The translations under genes and the position numbers were made by a program. Shown in pieces: positions 6,538 through 10,873 of a stretch of 10,873 nt of DNA (position 1 is the first letter of the stretch; every line of letters starts with the position of its first letter). The stretch is from assembly GCA_945637645.1 (NCBI GenBank), contig CALZDK010000054.1, positions 1-10,873 of the forward strand. The letters are read 5' to 3'. A model generated the notes under the pieces. The model saw only the letters and a program-made list of their open reading frames with translations, did not search any database and was not told the origin of the DNA. The stretch is from an uncultured Prevotella sp. (GTDB lineage: Bacteria; Bacteroidota; Bacteroidia; Bacteroidales; Bacteroidaceae).

Positions 6538-7466
6538 AGTGTCCATTCGTATGTGTCGTAGCAGGCAGCCCTTCCTCCGAAGCCCTCTTTTTGGAATATT
6601 AGCCCCTTGTTGAGGAAATGTCCAAACTGTTCTGTCGATTTGCCAAAGTCGAGATAACGGCAACAAGTCTTCAGCTTTTCCATCAAGTTGCAGAATATCA
6701 GGTCTATGGCTCCAAGGCGTTTCCCTGTCTCATTAGCTGAGATATACTGCACATGGGCAACCTCTCCACACAAATATATTACCACTCCGCCTACTGTCTC
6801 TCCGCCAAGGCGTGCCTCGAAGAGCCTTATGTTGTCGAAACGACTCGCAAGAAGGGTAATCTCCTCAAGCGTGTGAACAGGATGCACACCATAGCGTTGC
6901 ATTAGATTGTCGTCGAGTATTTTCCAGAAACTGCCGAAGTCTGACGTTCTCTCTACTGCTATGCCATTGCCCAGAGCCTTCCTCGCCTGCCGTCGGCGCA
7001 AAGTGGTCATGGGCAGAGGTGATTTTAGGTCGGTCAGTGTCGCCACGTCACGACCTGCCACTCTTGCCCCATAGCGGAAAAGCGCATAGAGGTCTTCCTC
7101 CGATGGTTGTCTGTGGTAGAACCAAGGGATGGGCTTGTATATTACGCGTTCAAAACTTTCGAGAAGCAGATACTTGCGCATGGCGGCAAAGACATCTAAG
7201 GTATCTCCAATGCGGAACTTGTCAGACACCACGAGACCGCCGTAGGTCAGTCCGCCGTGGGAGAAGAGTATGTCTCCCTCGGCATTGGCTGGAAGCAGTG
7301 CCAACAGCACATCGTCGGAAAAGAACAGCAGCGAGTGGTCAGTGAAACGATTGGCATGATAGTCCATATAGCGGCGGTCGAGAAGGAAAGTGGCATTTCT
7401 CGACTTGGCTACGAAATCGTTCCATACGGAGGCATCGTCCGACTGATATCTTCTTACCTCTATCAT
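6534..7466 (-). CDS. GNAT/FemAB-like N-acyltransferase of the amino-sugar cassette
   Basis: A cytoplasmic protein of 310 residues with the tandem-GNAT (FemAB-like, Acetyltransf_6) look. It has an N-terminal half with beta strands LLFFSDDVLLALLPA (46-60) and GLTYGGLVV (72-80), a basic helix MTTLRRRQARKAL (153-165), and a C-terminal GNAT core. That core has IRLFEARLGGETVGGVVIYL (213-232), AHVQYISANETGKRLGAIDLI (237-257) and FGKSTE (274-279). By position between isomerase and aminotransferase it most likely N-acetylates (or otherwise N-acylates) the 3-amino group of the dTDP-sugar. That is inference, since the known FdtC/QdtC enzymes are left-handed beta-helix proteins of another fold. WecD is a precedent for a GNAT enzyme acting on a dTDP-amino sugar. 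It overlaps both neighbours by 4 nt (ATGA at 7463-7466 and 6534-6537), indicating tight coupling. Confidence 0.8.
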   Translation of the reverse strand: MIEVRRYQSDDASVWNDFVAKSRNATFLLDRRYMDYHANRFTDHSLLFFSDDVLLALLPANAEGDILFSHGGLTYGGLVVSDKFRIGDTLDVFAAMRKYLLLESFERVIYKPIPWFYHRQPSEEDLYALFRYGARVAGRDVATLTDLKSPLPMTTLRRRQARKALGNGIAVERTSDFGSFWKILDDNLMQRYGVHPVHTLEEITLLASRFDNIRLFEARLGGETVGGVVIYLCGEVAHVQYISANETGKRLGAIDLIFCNLMEKLKTCCRYLDFGKSTEQFGHFLNKGLIFQKEGFGGRAACYDTYEWTL

Positions 7467-7861
7467 CTCACATATTCCAAAAATTCATCGTACTCATAGA
7501 TATAGTCCGCCTCGTCGAACAGCTCTGAGGCAAGCACAAGACAGACTGCACCTGAGGAAAAGTCCTCCAGTGTGCGCCAGATGCCTGTGCTCACTAATAG
7601 TCCTTGCCATGGGTGGTTAAGATGGTGAGCCTCATGATGTCCCTTTCCGTCGTCGAGAGTCACTGTGAAGGATCCGCTTACGGCAATAATAAACTCCACG
7701 CACTGCTTGTGTGCATGGCCTCCCCTACTCTCTCCTCCCGGCACGTCGTAGGTCCAATAGACACGCTTCACCTCAAAGGGCACATTCCCCATCTGTTCTG
7801 CAACAGTGAGGTTGCCCCTTGGGTCCACTATCTTTGGCAAGTCAATAATCTTTCCTATCAT
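7463..7861 (-). CDS. dTDP-4-keto-6-deoxyglucose 3,4-ketoisomerase (FdtA/QdtA-type cupin)
   Basis: A small cupin of 132 residues that would move the keto group of the RmlB product from C4 to C3, giving dTDP-3-keto-6-deoxyhexose for the aminotransferase two genes downstream. Visible marks: VDPRGNLTV (12-20), the strand VKRVYWTYDVPGG (31-43), RGGHAH (46-51), and VEFIIAVSGSFTVTLDDG (55-72) as the cupin barrel. His49 and His51 fall at the very positions of the two catalytic histidines described for FdtA of Aneurinibacillus thermoaerophilus. The family includes FdtA (leading to Fuc3N) and QdtA (leading to Qui3N); I cannot decide which stereochemistry applies. The gene starts 37 nt after purT and overlaps the acyltransferase gene by 4 nt. 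A small hairpin sits in its leader. Confidence 0.93.
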   Translation of the reverse strand: MIGKIIDLPKIVDPRGNLTVAEQMGNVPFEVKRVYWTYDVPGGESRGGHAHKQCVEFIIAVSGSFTVTLDDGKGHHEAHHLNHPWQGLLVSTGIWRTLEDFSSGAVCLVLASELFDEADYIYEYDEFLEYVR

Positions 7862-7866
7862 TAATC

Positions 7867-7882
7867 TAAACTTGACAGTTTA
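7867..7882 (-). other. Short perfect hairpin in the leader of the FdtA/QdtA-type gene
   Basis: TAAACT (7867-7872) and AGTTTA (7877-7882) form a 6-bp perfect stem with a 4-nt loop. It ends 5 nt before the ATG at 7861, in the 37-nt gap after purT. It is AT-rich and has no following T run, so it is not a terminator. It could lower ribosome access to the start codon, or be chance. Confidence 0.35.
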
Positions 7883-7898
7883 AGACGCGAAGTTTTTT

Positions 7899-9080
7899 TT
7901 AAAATACGCTATACGGGTCTGTACCCAATATCGTCTTTGCGGCAGCTTTCGCCTTCTCGCGCAGTCCGTCGGTACCCTCTTCTATGTCACCATAGCACAG
8001 CACCACTCCCATTCGGCGACCTATATGAGCCTCCGGCTTTCCGAATATTCTGATGCGGGTGCGGTCCTGAAGCAGGGCTTCCTCAAGGTTGTAGGCAAGA
8101 GGTGTATGACTATCCACTGGAGAAAGTACAACGGCACTTGCTCCTGCGTGCTCAAGATGTATGCCAGCGATGGGCAGTCCCATGACAGCGCGGAAATGAA
8201 GCTCAAACTCGCTGAGGTTTGTGGTGTGGCCGAGAGTCACCATGCCAGTGTCGTGCGGACGTGGGGAAAGCTCGCTGAAAATCACCTCTCCCTGTTTGGT
8301 CAGGAAGAACTCCACTCCCCAGATGCCAGCTCCCGTAAGGGCTCTCGTCACCTCTTCCGCCATGTGCTGAGCCTGGCGCAGGGCTTCGTCGCTAATCTTA
8401 TATGGCTGCCAGCTCTCGCGGTAGTCTCCTTTCTTCTGCACATGGCCAATAGGCGGACAGAACAGTGTGGGACCGTTCTTCTGTGTCACGGTGAGAAGGG
8501 TGAACTCAGAGTCAAAGTCGATAAACTCCTCTATTATCACTTCCTTCACGTCGCCACGGCTGCCCTCCATAGCCTCACGGAATGCCTGCTCCAGCTCGTC
8601 GTCGTTGTGTACATAGCTCTGTCCGTGACCACTCGACGACATAAGAGGCTTCACCACACAAGGGAAGCCGATTTCGTCGGCGGCACGTTTAAACTCGTCG
8701 AAGGTCTTGGCATAGAAATACTTTGCTGTGCGCAGTCCAAGCTCGCGAGAGGCGAGGTCGCGAATGGCTCGCCTGTTCATGGTGAAGTTCACCGCACGGG
8801 CGCTTGGCACCACCTGCACTCCCAGCTTCTCATAGTCGAAGAGCCTCTCTGTGCGTATTGCCTCTATCTCAGGCACTATGATGTCTGGCTGATGTTTCCT
8901 TACTGCCGCGTCGAGGGCATCGCCGTCGAGCATTGAGAAAATCTCGCGTTCGTCAGCCACCTGCATTGCCGGTGCGTCGTCGTAACGGTCGCACGCTATA
9001 ACATACTGTCCCGCACGCTTTGCTGCGATGACAAATTCCTTGCCCAGTTCGCCTGAGCCCAAAAGCATTATTTTCTTCAT
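7899..9080 (-). CDS. purT: Formate-dependent phosphoribosylglycinamide formyltransferase PurT
   Basis: PurT is an ATP-grasp enzyme that uses formate and ATP to make formyl-GAR, the third step of purine synthesis, in place of folate-dependent PurN. The 393 residues match the usual length (392 in E. coli). Marks: GSGELGKE at 8-15 (N-terminal nucleotide-type fold, GAR binding), VVPSARAVNFTMNR at 90-103, the ATP-grasp loop SSSGHGQS at 148-155, a stretch ending in EEFIDFDSEFT at 184-194, IGHVQKKGDYRESWQP at 211-226, and the metal/phosphate motif SELSPRPHDTGMVT at 269-282. The ATG overlaps the rmlB stop by 1 nt (TAATG), so it is coupled to a sugar-nucleotide gene, which is an unexpected partner. 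It is followed by a run of As right after its stop. A role in sugar formylation would be speculative: all family motifs indicate true PurT. Confidence 0.97.
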   Translation of the reverse strand: MKKIMLLGSGELGKEFVIAAKRAGQYVIACDRYDDAPAMQVADEREIFSMLDGDALDAAVRKHQPDIIVPEIEAIRTERLFDYEKLGVQVVPSARAVNFTMNRRAIRDLASRELGLRTAKYFYAKTFDEFKRAADEIGFPCVVKPLMSSSGHGQSYVHNDDELEQAFREAMEGSRGDVKEVIIEEFIDFDSEFTLLTVTQKNGPTLFCPPIGHVQKKGDYRESWQPYKISDEALRQAQHMAEEVTRALTGAGIWGVEFFLTKQGEVIFSELSPRPHDTGMVTLGHTTNLSEFELHFRAVMGLPIAGIHLEHAGASAVVLSPVDSHTPLAYNLEEALLQDRTRIRIFGKPEAHIGRRMGVVLCYGDIEEGTDGLREKAKAAAKTILGTDPYSVF

Positions 9081-10213
9081 TATCTGTCTTTATACATGTT
9101 TTCGTAATATTTCTGATAGTCGCCGGAAGTGACATTGTCAAGCCATTCCTGGTTGTCGAGATACCATCTCACGGTCTTCTCTATTCCCTCCTCAAACTGC
9201 AGGCTCGGCTCCCAGCCCAACTCACGTTGCAGTTTCGTGGAGTCTATGGCATATCGGGCGTCGTGTCCAAGGCGGTCAGTAACGTAGGTTATTAGGTCGA
9301 GGTCCTCTCCTTCCTTGCGTCCGAGAAGTCTGTCAACGGTGTTTATCACCACCTTTATGATGTCGATGTTCTTCCATTCGTTGAAACCTCCTATGTTGTA
9401 GGTCTCCGCCACCTTCCCCTCGTGGAATATCAGGTCTATGGCACGCGCATGGTCCTCAACGAATAGCCAGTCGCGCACGTTCTCGCCCTTGCCATAAACA
9501 GGCAGTGGCTTGCGGTGGCGTATGTTGTTTATGAAAAGTGGGATCAGTTTCTCCGGGAACTGGTAGGGGCCATAGTTGTTTGAACAGTTTGTCACTATTG
9601 TTGGCAGTCCGTAGGTGTCGTGGAATGCACGCACGAAATGGTCGGAACCGGCTTTGGAAGCCGAGTATGGCGAATGAGGATTATACTTCGTTGTCTCGAG
9701 GAAGAAGTCTTCGCCGTATGCCTCGTGGTGTTTCGACGATGATGCTTTGGTGGTGAATGGCGGTTCAATGCCCTCTGGATGTGTCATCTGCAGTGCGCCA
9801 TACACCTCGTCGGTTGAGATATGGTAGAAGCGTTTTCCCTCATATTTCTCAGGCAGCGACTCCCAATAGAGCTTTGCAGCCTGAAGCAGCGACAGTGTGC
9901 CCATAACATTGGTGCGGGCAAAGGTGAACGGGTCCTTGATGGAACGGTCCACATGGCTCTCCGCCGCAAGATGTATGATGCCATCCACATGCTCCTCCTG
10001 CATCAGTTTGTAGAACGCGTCGAAGTCGCAGATGTCCATCTTGACAAACTTGTAATTTGGTTTATTCTCAATATCCTTAAGATTAGCAAGATTGCCGGCA
10101 TAAGTCAACTTGTCGAGGTTGATTATGCGGTAATCGGGATATTTGTTCACGAAAAGGCGGACCACATGGGAACCAATGAATCCTGCACCGCCGGTAATTA
10201 CTATTGTTCTCAT
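9080..10213 (-). CDS. rmlB: dTDP-glucose 4,6-dehydratase RmlB
   Basis: A short-chain dehydrogenase/reductase-type enzyme that converts dTDP-glucose to dTDP-4-keto-6-deoxyglucose, using tightly bound NAD. This is the entry point for dTDP-deoxysugars including the 3-amino sugar predicted here, and also rhamnose. Marks in the 377 residues: NAD-binding GGAGFIGS at 8-15, LDKLTYAG at 33-40, HLAAESHVDRS at 81-91, the catalytic STDEVYG at 133-139 (Thr134, Asp135, Glu136), and YSASK at 183-187 (Tyr183, Lys187). The segment TKASSSKHHEAYGEDFFLE (155-173) between them makes it longer than the E. coli enzyme and is typical of the Bacteroides/Prevotella form. The start is clear (MRTIVITGG). The leader is the 8-bp repeat array; no -7 box is visible there, so it is probably transcribed from upstream. 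RmlA is not in the window. Confidence 0.96.
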   Translation of the reverse strand: MRTIVITGGAGFIGSHVVRLFVNKYPDYRIINLDKLTYAGNLANLKDIENKPNYKFVKMDICDFDAFYKLMQEEHVDGIIHLAAESHVDRSIKDPFTFARTNVMGTLSLLQAAKLYWESLPEKYEGKRFYHISTDEVYGALQMTHPEGIEPPFTTKASSSKHHEAYGEDFFLETTKYNPHSPYSASKAGSDHFVRAFHDTYGLPTIVTNCSNNYGPYQFPEKLIPLFINNIRHRKPLPVYGKGENVRDWLFVEDHARAIDLIFHEGKVAETYNIGGFNEWKNIDIIKVVINTVDRLLGRKEGEDLDLITYVTDRLGHDARYAIDSTKLQRELGWEPSLQFEEGIEKTVRWYLDNQEWLDNVTSGDYQKYYENMYKDR

Positions 10214-10216
10214 TCT

Positions 10217-10273
10217 ATTTAATCAATTCTTTAACACTTTAATTCTTTATTTTTTTAATTCTTTAATTCTTAA
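10217..10273. repeat. AT-rich 8-bp tandem repeat array between the phosphoesterase gene and rmlB
   Basis: From 10225 the sequence falls into six consecutive 8-bp units: AATTCTTT (10225), AACACTTT (10233), AATTCTTT (10241), ATTTTTTT (10249), AATTCTTT (10257), AATTCTTA (10265). A degenerate unit, ATTTAATC, precedes them at 10217. On the coding strand the unit reads AAAGAATT. The last unit encodes the end of the phosphoesterase and contains part of its stop region; the first lies 4 nt from the rmlB ATG. Nothing else is seen in the gap. Confidence 0.8.
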
Positions 10274-10766
10274 CATCTTCGCCCAGCGTCACCACCTCAC
10301 AGTCGGTAAACTTGCTTCCCTCTATGGTCAGCCTCACTATTGTGCGTTCCTTGTGCCATCCCTGCAGTCCCGCTGCTCCGGGATTTATGTGCAGCAGATT
10401 GAGGGTCTTGTCGTAGAGCACCTTCAGTATGTGGGAGTGTCCGCTGATAAACAGTTGTGGAGGCGAGGCGTAGAGGCGGTTTCTGATGCTTGGGTCATAT
10501 CTTCCCGGATAGCCACCGATGTGCTTCATCAGCACGTCAACGTCCTCACACTTGAATCGTAGCACCTCAGGAAACATCAGTCTGAGGTCGCCTCCGTCGC
10601 AGTTGCCGCATACAGCGCGCAACGGACGTATGGCAGCGAGACGCTCGGCAAGTTCCGTCGATCCTATATCGCCAGCATGCCATATCTCGTCGCATGGCTC
10701 AAAATATTTTTCGTAGCGGTCGTCCCAATAGGCATGGGTGTCGCTGATTATTCCAATCTTTTTCAT
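10263..10766 (-). CDS. YfcE/MJ0936-family metallophosphoesterase
   Basis: A calcineurin-like phosphodiesterase of 167 residues with every metal-binding motif: SDTH at 8-11 (Asp9, His11), HAGDIGS at 30-36 (Asp33), GNCD at 54-57 (Asn55), KHIGG around His82, and SGHSH at 108-112 (His110, His112), followed by INPGAAG. Family members hydrolyse simple phosphodiesters in vitro with two divalent metals; their natural substrate is mostly unknown. There is no signal peptide, so it is cytoplasmic. It starts 11 nt after the stop of the preceding partial gene and lies 49 nt before rmlB, with an 8-bp repeat array in between. A weak candidate promoter sits within the end of the preceding gene. Length and motifs are complete; the substrate cannot be predicted. 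Confidence 0.93.
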   Translation of the reverse strand: MKKIGIISDTHAYWDDRYEKYFEPCDEIWHAGDIGSTELAERLAAIRPLRAVCGNCDGGDLRLMFPEVLRFKCEDVDVLMKHIGGYPGRYDPSIRNRLYASPPQLFISGHSHILKVLYDKTLNLLHINPGAAGLQGWHKERTIVRLTIEGSKFTDCEVVTLGEDVKN

Positions 10767-10777
10767 AATTCGAGTTT

Positions 10778-10873
10778 CTATTTTTCCAAACTTACAGAAG
10801 GAAGTGGCTGGGCATTAAACTTCCTCATATATCGCGCCATCACCACCGAAGCTACCAGTGCCGACAGGGCGTC
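10778..10873 (-). CDS. C-terminal 31 residues of an unidentified, probably membrane, protein
   Basis: Open frame from the window edge to TAG at 10778-10780. It reads DALSALVASVVMARYMRK and continues FNAQPLPSVSLEK. A hydrophobic helix followed at once by basic residues and a short proline-containing polar tail looks like the last transmembrane helix and cytoplasmic tail of an integral membrane protein. It ends 11 nt before the phosphoesterase ATG on the same strand, so it is likely cotranscribed. The fragment is too short to identify the family, and coding status rests on frame, composition and spacing. Confidence 0.55.
   Translation of the reverse strand, partial: DALSALVASVVMARYMRKFNAQPLPSVSLEK
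10787..10819 (-). promoter_or_regulatory. Weak candidate promoter for the phosphoesterase gene
   Basis: On the minus strand TAAGTTTG (10794 to 10787) fits TAnnTTTG, with TTTA (10819 to 10816) 21 nt upstream as an imperfect -33 element. The predicted start would leave a leader of about 15 nt before the ATG at 10766. It lies inside the coding end of the preceding gene. A six-base fixed consensus occurs by chance a few times in a window of this size, so this is tentative. Confidence 0.3.

Noticed and set aside
7891..7902. Run of eight Ts on the plus strand at the purT end as a terminator
   Set aside because: On the coding strand it is a run of As directly after the purT stop, with no hairpin before it, so it cannot act as an intrinsic terminator for purT.
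8025..8936. 303-codon open frame on the plus strand opposite purT
   Set aside because: It lies wholly antisense to an unmistakable purT, its translation has no recognisable motif and an irregular Cys/His-rich composition, and there is no promoter. Long antisense frames are expected opposite codon-biased genes.
7899..9080. PurT homologue as a sugar N-formyltransferase or other ATP-grasp ligase specialised for the glycan
   Set aside because: Length and all motifs (GSGELGKE, SSSGHGQS, SPRPHDTG) are those of canonical PurT; only its location suggests otherwise.
10143..10562. Plus-strand 139-codon frame spanning the 8-bp repeats with a hydrophobic stretch
   Set aside because: The hydrophobic part is only the translation of the AT-rich repeat array (Phe/Leu/Ile/Asn), and the rest is antisense to RmlB and the phosphoesterase.
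2952..10873. A complete capsule or LPS biosynthesis locus
   Set aside because: Only dTDP-amino-sugar synthesis and a Wzi-type barrel are present; there is no glycosyltransferase, flippase, polymerase, chain-length regulator or RmlA in the window.
1..10873. A previously undescribed defence, mobile or toxin-antitoxin system, CRISPR array or RNA gene
   Set aside because: Every sizeable interval is covered by recognisable or operon-linked genes, there are no transposase, integrase or nuclease motifs, no spaced direct repeats of CRISPR type, and no tRNA- or rRNA-like sequence.

Overview
The window is a stretch of a Bacteroidota chromosome, most likely Prevotella-like (Bacteroidales). The genus is inferred from protein style, not from a database search. 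The grounds are: divergent promoters matching the Bacteroidota -7 consensus TAnnTTTG; A-rich leaders without Shine-Dalgarno sequences; a short lipoprotein resembling the Bacteroidales-restricted DUF4847 family; an outer-membrane Wzi-type barrel; and an RmlB carrying the insertion typical of Bacteroides/Prevotella. I see no tRNA, rRNA, CRISPR array, insertion sequence or phage gene.

Layout. Positions 1-1427 (minus strand) hold two genes: a solitary periplasmic-binding-protein-like lipoprotein (504-1427) and, 16 nt downstream of it, the first 162 codons of an unrecognised alpha-helical protein that leaves the window (2-487). An 87-bp divergent promoter region separates them from radA (1515-2927, plus strand), the only plus-strand gene. 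Convergent to radA begins a long minus-strand array that runs from the right edge back to greA (10873 to 2952). In order of transcription it is: the last 31 codons of an unknown, probably membrane, protein; a YfcE-type metallophosphoesterase; rmlB; purT; an FdtA/QdtA-type cupin isomerase; a GNAT/FemAB-like acyltransferase; a DegT-family (FdtB/QdtB-like) aminotransferase; a Wzi-type barrel; a DUF4847-like lipoprotein; and greA. Gaps are at most 49 nt, and four junctions are ATGA overlaps or a TAATG overlap. The array is therefore probably one operon or a few overlapping transcripts.

How the genes work together. RmlB, the cupin isomerase, the aminotransferase and the acyltransferase make a coherent pathway from dTDP-glucose to a dTDP-3-acylamino-3,6-dideoxyhexose (Fuc3NAc or Qui3NAc type). 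Such a sugar would be used in a surface polysaccharide or glycan. The adjacent Wzi-type barrel fits an outer-membrane surface-polysaccharide role. No glycosyltransferase, polymerase or flippase, and no RmlA, is present here, so those steps must be encoded elsewhere. purT, greA, radA and the phosphoesterase are housekeeping genes.

I do not see a clearly new biological system. The most striking non-coding structures are the radA/lipoprotein divergent promoter, an 88-bp imperfect palindrome with mirror-image promoters and identical 14-nt leaders, and an array of about six 8-bp AAAGAATT-type repeats between the phosphoesterase gene and rmlB.
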